Below, one piece after another: positions 1-7,574 of a stretch of 34,450 bases of DNA. Position 1 is the first letter of the stretch; each line of letters starts with the position of its first letter. The translations under genes were made by a program, and so were the position numbers. Below the pieces are notes generated by a model. It searched no databases. It was not told the DNA's origin and was given only the letters and a program-made list of their open reading frames with translations. The DNA lies in NCBI GenBank assembly GCA_016218965.1, contig JACRCP010000405.1:1-34450 (forward strand), read 5' to 3'. This stretch comes from Deltaproteobacteria bacterium. GTDB lineage: Bacteria > Myxococcota > SpSt-1050 > JACRCP01.

Positions 1-136
1 AGACTGACGCGCGAGGTGCGAGCAGCGCGAGGCGCGACGAGGGCGCATACCTGGCAGGTATGTAACGGAGGAGCAACGACGCGATGCGACGCAGATCGTG
101 CGGTCAGGCGACGGGAGCGGAACGGTCACAGTAGAG
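1..136 (+). mobile_element. Palindromic element, copy A (left end outside window), inside wecB
   Basis: This stretch is a diverged copy of the 161-bp element found complete at 24378-24538 on the other strand. Positions 16-91 match the complement of 24423-24498 at 70 of 76 positions by eye. Both copies carry a perfect hairpin in the core, CATACCT-GGC-AGGTATG at 46-62 here. The right end at 119-136 matches the other copy's 18-bp terminal repeat at only 12 of 18 positions. It is followed by CTAG, a possible target duplication, and then by ordinary wecB sequence. The left end lies before position 1. No transposase is encoded, so it would have to be mobilised in trans. The element is open in the wecB frame. 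Confidence 0.75.
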
Positions 137-474
137 CTAGTCGCCCCGGCCTGTACTGGCTCGACCCTTTGGGCTACCTCGACTTTCTCTGTCTGATGGA
201 TCACGCGCGGCTCGTGCTTACCGACTCAGGGGGGATACAGGAGGAGACGACCGCTCTGGGTGTGCCCTGCCTCACCATCAGGGAGAACACCGAGCGCCCC
301 GTGACCGTGACCGAGGGGACGAACACCCTGGTCGGCTCGGACCCGCGCCGACTGCTTGCCGAGGCCGGGGCGATCGTGGACGGCGGCGGCAAGAGAGGAC
401 GCGTGCCGGAGCTCTGGGACGGCCGGGCGGCGCGACGAATCGCAAACATCTTGAAGCGGGCGGCAACGCCGTGA
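1..474 (+). CDS. wecB: UDP-N-acetylglucosamine 2-epimerase (non-hydrolysing), C-terminal part, interrupted in frame by a repeat element
   Basis: The enzyme interconverts UDP-GlcNAc and UDP-ManNAc, a precursor for surface polysaccharides. From about codon 49 the protein is clearly the C-terminal end of the WecB family: DPLGYLDFL, then VLTDSGGIQEE, then a TERPVT block and GTNTLVG. The preceding codons (1-136) are not WecB-like but translate the palindromic element, and the frame stays open to the window edge. Either the enzyme carries an inserted peptide just before its last ~110 residues, or the gene is broken. The left part is outside the window, so I cannot tell which. The stop overlaps the next start by 4 bp (GTGA at 471-474), so this is the upstream gene of the operon. 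Confidence 0.85.
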   Translation, partial: RLTREVRAARGATRAHTWQVCNGGATTRCDADRAVRRRERNGHSRASRPGLYWLDPLGYLDFLCLMDHARLVLTDSGGIQEETTALGVPCLTIRENTERPVTVTEGTNTLVGSDPRRLLAEAGAIVDGGGKRGRVPELWDGRAARRIANILKRAATP

Positions 475-2633
475 AGCAGGTACTCGTCAAGGGCGGCCGC
501 GTGGTCGTCGAAGAAGTCCCCGCGCCCGTGCTCGAGCCGGGCAGGGTCCTTGTGCGGGTGGCGAACTCAGCCATCTCGGTGGGGACCGAGATGGCGGGTG
601 TCCGGGCGTCGGGGAAACCCTTGTTCAGGCGCGTCCTCGAGAAGCCCGAGCAGCTCAAGCGCGCCATAGACATGGCCGCGGCGAAGGGGATCGGGCCGAC
701 ATGGGAGTTCGTCGCCGGCAAGCTGGGTCAAACGTCCCCCACGGGCTACAGCGCGGCCGGTACGGTCATCGGAGCGGGCGACGGGGTGGACGATCTGCGC
801 CCGGGCGATCGCGTCGCGTGCGCGGGGGCGGGGCTTGCCAACCATGCCGAGTTCGTTTCGGTCCCCAGAAACCTCGCGGCGCCGCTCCCCGAAGGGCTGG
901 ATTTCGAGAGGGGTTGTACCGTGACGCTCGGCGCCATCGCCTTGCAGGGGGTCCGCCGCGCCATGCCGACCCTTGGCGAGACGTTCGTCGTCATAGGGCT
1001 TGGGATATTGGGCCAGCTCGCCGTGCAGCTCCTCCGGGCGAACGGGTGCCGCGTCATAGGCGCCGACATCGATCGCGCACGCATAGATCTCGCGACGCGC
1101 CTGGGCATGGACGCGGCGATTTGCCCCGACGAGGGCGCCGACATCGATCGGGTTGCGCGGCTCACCGACGGGATCGGGGCCGACGGCGTGATCGTCACGG
1201 CCTCGGCCCCGTCCGACGAGATCCTCGCGCACGCGTTTCGCATGTGCCGCAGAAAGGGCAGGGTCGTTTTGGTGGGCGACGTCGGGCTCCACTTGAGGCG
1301 CGAGGACATCTACGTCAAGGAACTCGATTTTCTCATCTCGACGTCCTACGGCCCCGGCCGGTACGACGCCGCCTACGAGGAAGAGGGCCTCGACTACCCG
1401 GTCGGCTACGTGCGCTGGACCGAAAACCGGAACATGGTCGAGTACCTCCGTCTGGCGGCGGCGGGCAAGGTGGACCTTGGCCCGCTCGTCTCGCGCGTCT
1501 GGCCCGTCGAGCGGGCCGATGAGGCATACGAGGCGCTGGCCGGCCGTGACAAGCCGCTGTTGGCCCTTCTGTCGTATGGGGGGGGCGCCGCCGAACCCGA
1601 GCGCGCGATCCCCAATCCCAAGGCCCGGCCGGCCCGGGCCGGACAGATCGGCGTGGCCGTCGTCGGGGCGGGCGCGTTTGCGCGGGAGATGCACCTGCCC
1701 AACATCAAGGCGCTCCGCGACCGCTTTTGGCTTAAGGCGGTTTCCGATGTCGCGGGACACGCGGCCGCGGCGGCCGCGGCGCAGTACGGGGCCGGGTACG
1801 CCACGACCGACTTCGACAGGGTGCTTGCCGATCGCGAGGTGGATGCGGTCGTCATCACGACCCGTCACCGGACGCACGCCGCCATGTCCCTGGCGGCGCT
1901 CCGGGCCGGCAAGCACGTTTTCGTGGAAAAACCGCTTGCCCTGTCGGCCGCGGAGCTTGCGACGATCACCGATTTCTACGCGGCGGCCCCGGCGGGGGAA
2001 ACCCGGCCTGTGCTTTTGACGGGGTTCAACCGCCGGTTCTCGAAATACGCCCGGCGGATCCGGGATCTTAACGCCAACCGGACGAACCCGATGATACTCA
2101 ACTATCGCATGAACGCCGGGTACGTGCCCCTTGCCCACTGGGTCCAGACCTCGGAGGGCGGTGGCCGCAATCTCGGAGAGGCGTGTCACATCTACGACCT
2201 GTTCACGTTTTTGACCGGGGCGCGGACGGTCGGGGTCAGCGCGAGCGCCATCGAACCCGGGACCGGCTGCTACGGCCGGACCGACAACTTCGTCGCCGTG
2301 GTGAGCCTTGACGACGGGTCGGTCGGCACGCTCACGTACACCGCGCTCGGCTCGAAGGACCACCCCAAGGAGCGGCTCGAGGTGTATTGCGACGGACTGG
2401 TCATTTCTCTGGACGACTACCGCGGGCTTTCGGTCGCCGGCGCGAGGCGCGGCGGCATCAAGGCCGAGCCGCAGGACAAGGGACACCGGGACGAGCTGAT
2501 TGCCTTCGCCGACGGAATCGCGCGCGGCGAATGGCCGATCCCGCTGTGGCAGCAGGTCCAGGCGACCGAGATTGCGCTGGAGGTCGAGCGCCTCATCGCG
2601 GGCGTTGCGGGGGAGACGGCGGAGAATGGGTAG
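471..2633 (+). CDS. Bi-domain oxidoreductase: zinc-type alcohol dehydrogenase domain fused to a Gfo/Idh/MocA domain
   Basis: This 720-residue protein fuses two dehydrogenases. Residues 1 to about 370 resemble the medium-chain dehydrogenase family, with a Rossmann loop GLGILG near residues 175-180. Residues 393 to about 710 are a Gfo/Idh/MocA oxidoreductase with the dinucleotide motif VVGAGAFA near 395 and the family lysine in FVEKP (K487). Such two-domain proteins occur in exopolysaccharide and O-antigen clusters, often near heparinase-like genes as here. They are thought to oxidise or epimerise a sugar or sugar nucleotide; the substrate is not known. The GTG start overlaps the wecB stop by 4 bp. 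The C-terminal end overlaps the next gene by 8 bp. Confidence 0.88.
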   Translation: MKQVLVKGGRVVVEEVPAPVLEPGRVLVRVANSAISVGTEMAGVRASGKPLFRRVLEKPEQLKRAIDMAAAKGIGPTWEFVAGKLGQTSPTGYSAAGTVIGAGDGVDDLRPGDRVACAGAGLANHAEFVSVPRNLAAPLPEGLDFERGCTVTLGAIALQGVRRAMPTLGETFVVIGLGILGQLAVQLLRANGCRVIGADIDRARIDLATRLGMDAAICPDEGADIDRVARLTDGIGADGVIVTASAPSDEILAHAFRMCRRKGRVVLVGDVGLHLRREDIYVKELDFLISTSYGPGRYDAAYEEEGLDYPVGYVRWTENRNMVEYLRLAAAGKVDLGPLVSRVWPVERADEAYEALAGRDKPLLALLSYGGGAAEPERAIPNPKARPARAGQIGVAVVGAGAFAREMHLPNIKALRDRFWLKAVSDVAGHAAAAAAAQYGAGYATTDFDRVLADREVDAVVITTRHRTHAAMSLAALRAGKHVFVEKPLALSAAELATITDFYAAAPAGETRPVLLTGFNRRFSKYARRIRDLNANRTNPMILNYRMNAGYVPLAHWVQTSEGGGRNLGEACHIYDLFTFLTGARTVGVSASAIEPGTGCYGRTDNFVAVVSLDDGSVGTLTYTALGSKDHPKERLEVYCDGLVISLDDYRGLSVAGARRGGIKAEPQDKGHRDELIAFADGIARGEWPIPLWQQVQATEIALEVERLIAGVAGETAENG

Positions 2634-4002
2634 ATTGTCCAAGGCGGGCCTCAAACGCGGCGTCAAGGCCATTGCCGCGGTCGCGCCGCCGCAGTGGCGG
2701 AAGAGCCCGCTCTACTGGAAGTGGCGCCTGTTTCTGGGCCGCGCCGAGAACTGGTCGCCTGCGAAAATCCGGGCCTGGCAGCTCAAGGCGCTTCAGGGCA
2801 CGGTGCGGCACGCGTTCGAGAAGACCGAGGGCTACCGCGACCTCTACCGGAAGGCGGGCGTCGCACCCCGGGACATCCGGAGTCTTGACGACGTGCGCCG
2901 CCTGCCTTTTGTCACGAAACGCATGATCCAGGAGAACCTCGAGGCGTTCAGCGTCGCGAGGCTCGGCCGGCTGTACGTGACGACCGGCGGGTCCACGGGG
3001 ATTCCGTTCGGGTTCTACACCACCCGCGGCGAGCTGGCCGCCGAGATGGCTTTCATGCACTCCGGCTGGTCGAGGCACGGGTTCCGGCTGGGGGACGCGT
3101 GCGCCGTGCTCCGCGGCGCCCACATCGGTTCGGAAACCGAGCCGATGTGCTACGACCGCTACGCCCGCGAGCTGAACCTGTCGTCCTACTTTCTCGACGC
3201 CAGGCGGCTGCCGCTGTACCTCGCCGGGATTCGTGAGCGGCGCATACGTGTCATGCAGGCGTACCCGTCGGCGTTCAACATATTCTCGGACCTTGTGATC
3301 GACGCGGGGCTTGCCGGGGAGGTGGCGCTGGACTTGGTGCTGCTGGGTTCCGAGAACACCTATGACTGGCAGCTCGCCAAGTTCAAAAAGGCCTTTCCCG
3401 CGACGCGCTTCTGTTCGTGGTACGGGCAAGCCGAGCGCGTCATTCTGGCGCCGTGGTGCCGGTCCGAGAGGAAGTACCACGTCTGGCCGTTCTACGGACT
3501 GACCGAGGTGCTGGGGCCGGGCGACGCCGAGGTCCCCGAGGGCGGGGAAGGCGAGCTTGTGGGCACGGGGTTTCACACGGGGGTCACCCCGCTCATCCGT
3601 TATCGGACCATGGACATCGCCGTGAAGGGGGCCGCGCGCTGCGCGGCATGTGGAAGGCAGTTCCAGCTTCTCGACCGGATCGAGGGCCGCGCCCACGAGT
3701 TCATCGTCACCCGGACGGGGCGCCATATCTCGATGACGGCGATCAACATGCACGACCGCATCTTCGACGGCCTCTCGGAATTCCAGTTCGTCCAGGAGCG
3801 GGCGGGGGCCGTCGTATTCCGGTTCGTGCCAAAGAGGGAGATCGCCGCCGCCGCCATCGACGCGATCCGAAGGGGCCTGATGCGCAAACTGGGTTCCGAC
3901 GTGGACCTCACCATGACGGCCGTCGCGGAGATCGGGCGCACCCCGTCGGGCAAACGGCGTTTCCTCGACCAGAGGCTGCCGGTCAAGTACGGAGACATCT
4001 AG
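2626..4002 (+). CDS. CapK/phenylacetate-CoA ligase-like adenylate-forming enzyme
   Basis: The 458-residue protein belongs to the ANL adenylate-forming superfamily, CapK/PaaK-like branch. The nucleotide-binding loop TTGGSTGIPFG starts at residue 119. A cysteine pair in CAACGRQFQ and the block DRIEGR towards the C-terminus also fit this branch. Members activate a carboxylic acid with ATP; CapK-like members lie in capsule and O-antigen loci, where they probably prepare an acyl or amino-acyl group for attachment to sugars. The exact substrate is unknown. I chose ATG 2626 over an upstream in-frame start because it gives the usual family N-terminus and an 8-bp overlap with the previous gene. Confidence 0.85.
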   Translation: MGRLSKAGLKRGVKAIAAVAPPQWRKSPLYWKWRLFLGRAENWSPAKIRAWQLKALQGTVRHAFEKTEGYRDLYRKAGVAPRDIRSLDDVRRLPFVTKRMIQENLEAFSVARLGRLYVTTGGSTGIPFGFYTTRGELAAEMAFMHSGWSRHGFRLGDACAVLRGAHIGSETEPMCYDRYARELNLSSYFLDARRLPLYLAGIRERRIRVMQAYPSAFNIFSDLVIDAGLAGEVALDLVLLGSENTYDWQLAKFKKAFPATRFCSWYGQAERVILAPWCRSERKYHVWPFYGLTEVLGPGDAEVPEGGEGELVGTGFHTGVTPLIRYRTMDIAVKGAARCAACGRQFQLLDRIEGRAHEFIVTRTGRHISMTAINMHDRIFDGLSEFQFVQERAGAVVFRFVPKREIAAAAIDAIRRGLMRKLGSDVDLTMTAVAEIGRTPSGKRRFLDQRLPVKYGDI

Positions 4003-4007
4003 CTGCC

Positions 4008-5519
4008 ATGGAACGCGTGTCGGCCGGCATCACCGTCCCGTCGTACAACGCCGAACCCCCGTTTGACCCCGGCGATGCGTTCCCCGAGACGCCCTTCCGC
4101 GGCCGCGCTTCGGCGCCCAACCGCCCATATCGCCTGCTGCGCCGCCTGTTTCTGGACCTTGCGCTCGACGCGGCGGCAGCCGGGACCCGGGAATGGAACC
4201 CGCTCAAGGCGGTCATCTCGCCCGGCCAGACGGTGGTGCTAAAACCGAACTTCGTTCTGAGTTTCAACGCGTCGGGCGGCGATCTGTTCGCGGTGGTCAC
4301 GCACCCGTCCATCATCCGTGCGCTCGTAGACTTCGCATACCTGGCGCTCCGGGGGGAGGGACGGATCATCATCGCCGACGCGCCCCAGATGGACTGCGAC
4401 TGGGGCGAGCTCATGGCGGCCCAGCGTCTCGACGCCATACAGGATCTGTACCGGTCGCGCCTCAAGTTCGACGTCGAGGTGTGCGACCTCCGGACGTTTG
4501 CCGTCGTGGACCGCAGTCGGCCGCCATATTCCGCGAACCGCCGCTCGCTTCCGGGCGATCCGGCCGGGAGCGTCACGGTAGACCTTGGGCGGGCCAGCGC
4601 GTTCCACGGCCTCCCGAGCGAAAACTACTACGGCGCCGACTACGACCGGGCCGAGACGATCCGCCATCACCAAGGCGAACGCCACGAGTACCAGGTTTCA
4701 AAGACCGTCCTGGCGGCCGACGCCATCATCTCGGTCCCCAAGATGAAGGTGCACAAGAAGGTCGGCGTGACGCTCAATCTCAAGGGGTTGGTAGGCATCA
4801 ACACCAACAAGAACTGCCTCGTGCACTACCGGCTGGGTACTCCGTCGCGGGGGGGGGACCAGCTCCCGGACGGGCAGGCCGGGGCCGACATGGCCGTCGT
4901 GAGGGCGCAGAGATGGCTCTACGACCACGCGCTGGCGAGGCGGACCGGACTGGGCGACGCGGCGTACCGGTCCGCCGCATGGGCCTACCGCAGCTTCATC
5001 AAGCCCTTCCGGCCGCTGTCGCGCTCCACGGCCGTACAGGACGCGGGCAACTGGCACGGCAACGATTCGGCCTGGCGCATGACCGCCGATCTCTTGAAGA
5101 TCGTCACGTTCTGCTCGCCCGACGGCACGCTCAAGGATTCTCCGCAGCGCAAGACGTTTTGCGTCGTGGACGGGATTGTCGGCGGCGAGAAAAACGGGCC
5201 GCTGGAGCCCGACGCGAAGCGGTGCGGCTGCCTTGTCGCCGGGTCAAACCCGCCGGCGGTTGACATGGTCGCGGCGCGCCTGATGGGGTTCGACGTCCGC
5301 AGGCTCAAGCAGTTCGAGGTCATTTCGGACCCGCGATGGGACTTCGGACTCCGTTCCCCGTCGGAGATCGAGGTCGTCGTCGACGGTGAAACCGTCGCGG
5401 GGGATCGGTTCTTCGACGCGCAGCGGACCGATCCGATCTTCGGCTTCCGGCCGCACCCGGGTTGGACGGGGCATGTCGAGGTGGACGCTGCAGGGCGGCC
5501 TGCGAAGGGCGGTGACTGA
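4008..5519 (+). CDS. DUF362 family protein
   Basis: This 503-residue protein has the landmarks of DUF362: a VVLKPNFVL strand near residue 80, a THPSII segment shortly after, and KMKVHKKVGVTLNLKG with LVGINTNKN around residues 245-268. The late block has GEKNGPLEP and NPPAVDMVAARLMG. No enzymatic activity is firmly known for this branch. Relatives recur in polysaccharide loci, commonly beside CapK-like genes. It starts 5 bp after the CapK-like stop and ends 1 bp before the methyltransferase start, so it belongs to the same transcript. No signal peptide or membrane segment is evident, so it is probably cytoplasmic. Confidence 0.82.
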   Translation: MERVSAGITVPSYNAEPPFDPGDAFPETPFRGRASAPNRPYRLLRRLFLDLALDAAAAGTREWNPLKAVISPGQTVVLKPNFVLSFNASGGDLFAVVTHPSIIRALVDFAYLALRGEGRIIIADAPQMDCDWGELMAAQRLDAIQDLYRSRLKFDVEVCDLRTFAVVDRSRPPYSANRRSLPGDPAGSVTVDLGRASAFHGLPSENYYGADYDRAETIRHHQGERHEYQVSKTVLAADAIISVPKMKVHKKVGVTLNLKGLVGINTNKNCLVHYRLGTPSRGGDQLPDGQAGADMAVVRAQRWLYDHALARRTGLGDAAYRSAAWAYRSFIKPFRPLSRSTAVQDAGNWHGNDSAWRMTADLLKIVTFCSPDGTLKDSPQRKTFCVVDGIVGGEKNGPLEPDAKRCGCLVAGSNPPAVDMVAARLMGFDVRRLKQFEVISDPRWDFGLRSPSEIEVVVDGETVAGDRFFDAQRTDPIFGFRPHPGWTGHVEVDAAGRPAKGGD

Positions 5520-5520
5520 G

Positions 5521-6357
5521 ATGGGCCAAGGGGTTTCGGGCGGGGCGCTGGATGCCCTCTTCCGCGAGGTAGACCTGGCGATAGCGCCGCTCGTCGATTC
5601 GATAGACGTCGGCGAAATAGGCGCGCACAACCGCGGGTATCTTGCGTACGGGACCGACAAGTTTCGGAACTTCGTTGCGGTCGAAAAGGCGCGGTACCGG
5701 AAGGCCGTCGAAATCGTCACCAGCCGGCGGACCTCGGGGACGGTGTGCGACCTGGGGTGTTTCATCCCGTACCTTCCGATTGCGCTCGCCCGGCTCGGGT
5801 ACAAGGTCGGGATTGTGGACAAATACGCCCTGTATGGCGATCGGATGCGCGCCCGGATCGCAGAAACCGCCGCCGGGCACGGAATTGAGGTCTTTGACCT
5901 GGACATCGTAAACGACGACATGGCGCCGCTCGGGAAGAACGACGTGGTGCTCCTGATGGCGGTGGTCGAACACTTGAGCGGAACGCCGCGGATGCTGATG
6001 GAGAAGGTGCGGGGCATCATGGCGGCCGACGGCCTTCTGGTGTTCGAGGTCCCGAATCTTGCCGAAATGGGAAAGAGGCTTAAGCTCCTGCTCGGGCGCT
6101 CGCCGCTGCCGGACTACGCCGACTACTACCATTCGCACTACCCTTTCACGGGGCACAACCGCGAAATGACGGTTGCCGAGGTCGAGTACCTGCTCAAGGC
6201 GGGCGGGTTCGCGGTCGAGTCTCTCTCCTGCTACGACTGCTACGACCTGTCGTGTTATCGGACGATTAGGGGGAAGCTCGTGAAGGTGCTCAAGAAGGCG
6301 CTGCCGCTCGCGAACAAGGGCGAGTCGATCATGGCGGTCGCGAGGCCGGCCGGATGA
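5521..6357 (+). CDS. Class I SAM-dependent methyltransferase
   Basis: The 278-residue protein has a class I methyltransferase fold. Motif I is CDLGCFIPYLP from residue 76, an unusual version of the glycine-rich SAM loop with Cys and Phe in place of two glycines. The acidic end of strand 2 is GIVDKYALYGDR, and LLMAVVEHLSG is the typical EHL post-strand-4 motif. It probably methylates a sugar or a carrier-linked intermediate of the polysaccharide. ATG 5521 directly follows the DUF362 stop, and the end overlaps the flippase start by 4 bp (ATGA). Only the fold, not the acceptor, can be read from the sequence. Confidence 0.83.
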   Translation: MGQGVSGGALDALFREVDLAIAPLVDSIDVGEIGAHNRGYLAYGTDKFRNFVAVEKARYRKAVEIVTSRRTSGTVCDLGCFIPYLPIALARLGYKVGIVDKYALYGDRMRARIAETAAGHGIEVFDLDIVNDDMAPLGKNDVVLLMAVVEHLSGTPRMLMEKVRGIMAADGLLVFEVPNLAEMGKRLKLLLGRSPLPDYADYYHSHYPFTGHNREMTVAEVEYLLKAGGFAVESLSCYDCYDLSCYRTIRGKLVKVLKKALPLANKGESIMAVARPAG

Positions 6358-7574
6358 AGGCGGTCTTCCAGGTATTCTCGTTTGACGTCGTGTCCAAGGT
6401 CGTTCTGGGGTTGATGGCGATGGCGCTCATCCGCTACATGCCCGGCGCCGAGTACGCCGAGTACACGTTTGCGGTCTCGGTGGTCAGCGTGGCGACCGGC
6501 ACGCTGTCGTCGGCGTTCAACAGGGTTTACATAGTGGGGTACGGGCGTCTGGGGCTCGGGAACGAAGTCACGCCGTTTTTCGGGTTCCAGTTGCTTGCCA
6601 TCGGCGCGGTTGCGGCCGCCGCGTACCCGTTTGCGGGGAGGACGGGCGGCCTGTTCTGGTTCATGGCGCTCGTGGTCCTTTCGCAGTGTTCCTCGGAGTT
6701 CGCAAAGACCATCTTCCAGCGCGAGCTCAAGTTCATCCGGTTCTCGATGGTCGAGTTCGCGCGTTCGCTCCTTTTTGCGGGGGGGATCGTGGCGCTCGTC
6801 ATCTGGGTGGGCCACCGGATGGAGGCCTGGCAGGCGCTTGTGGTCCAGGCGCTCGCGGGTTTCCTGGTCTTCCCGGCGGTGGCGGGACGGATGGACCTGC
6901 GGCGGCTCTTCGACGTGCAGACTGCGGTCCGCCTTTCGCGCCAGATCTTCGCCGGGGACTACCGCTACCTGTTCGGCTATTTCTTCGTGCTGGCGTTCTT
7001 CAGCCAGATCGACGTTTTCATGCTCAAGACGCTCGGGACCGGCCACATGGTCGCGACCTACGGCACCGCATTCCGATACTACAACATGGTGCTCCTGGCG
7101 CTGGCCGCCGTGCACACGGTGCTTCTGCCCATGGTCCAAAACGCCGGGTCCGCCGAAGAGCTTGACGGGGTCTACCGGAAGTCGTGGCGCCTGCTGGGGG
7201 TCTTCGCCCCGTGCGTCCTCCTGGGCGCCTGGGCCGCGCAGTGGATCATGCCCGCCATAGACATGGGGAAGTACCCCGGCGCCGTGACGGTGTTTCGCGT
7301 CCTCTCGGTTTCGGCGATTGCGTCTTTTGCGTTCAGTCCGTACGTGAACCTGGTGATGAGGTTCGAGGCGTTCCGGTTCCTTTTGCTGCTCGTCTGCGCC
7401 GCCGCGGTCGCAAGCGTGGCTCTAAACGCCCTGCTCATTCCGCGGTTTCACGAAACCGGCGCCGCCCTCGCGACGCTCGGTTCGTTCCTCTTTGTCAACG
7501 GCGCCATCTACATCAAGGCCCGGGGGCTTAGGGCCAGGCTTTCGGGCGCCGCCGGGGTCGGAGCCGGCGCATGA
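6354..7574 (+). CDS. Wzx-type polysaccharide flippase (MATE/MOP superfamily membrane protein)
   Basis: This 406-residue protein is mostly hydrophobic helices, roughly twelve by eye, with basic loops, as expected of a lipid-linked repeat-unit flippase of the MOP superfamily. The N-terminal helix pair, the early GAEYAEYTFAVSVVS segment and the paired helical halves fit O-antigen flippases. It would move undecaprenyl-linked repeat units across the inner membrane. The same operon encodes a Wzy-like protein, making a Wzx/Wzy-dependent pathway likely. Start and stop overlap both neighbours by 4 bp. Confidence 0.85.
   Translation: MKAVFQVFSFDVVSKVVLGLMAMALIRYMPGAEYAEYTFAVSVVSVATGTLSSAFNRVYIVGYGRLGLGNEVTPFFGFQLLAIGAVAAAAYPFAGRTGGLFWFMALVVLSQCSSEFAKTIFQRELKFIRFSMVEFARSLLFAGGIVALVIWVGHRMEAWQALVVQALAGFLVFPAVAGRMDLRRLFDVQTAVRLSRQIFAGDYRYLFGYFFVLAFFSQIDVFMLKTLGTGHMVATYGTAFRYYNMVLLALAAVHTVLLPMVQNAGSAEELDGVYRKSWRLLGVFAPCVLLGAWAAQWIMPAIDMGKYPGAVTVFRVLSVSAIASFAFSPYVNLVMRFEAFRFLLLLVCAAAVASVALNALLIPRFHETGAALATLGSFLFVNGAIYIKARGLRARLSGAAGVGAGA

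Noticed and set aside
567..2672. 701-codon open frame antisense to the fused oxidoreductase
   Set aside because: It mirrors a well-supported gene in GC-rich DNA, is Arg/Pro/Gly-rich and shows no family motif.
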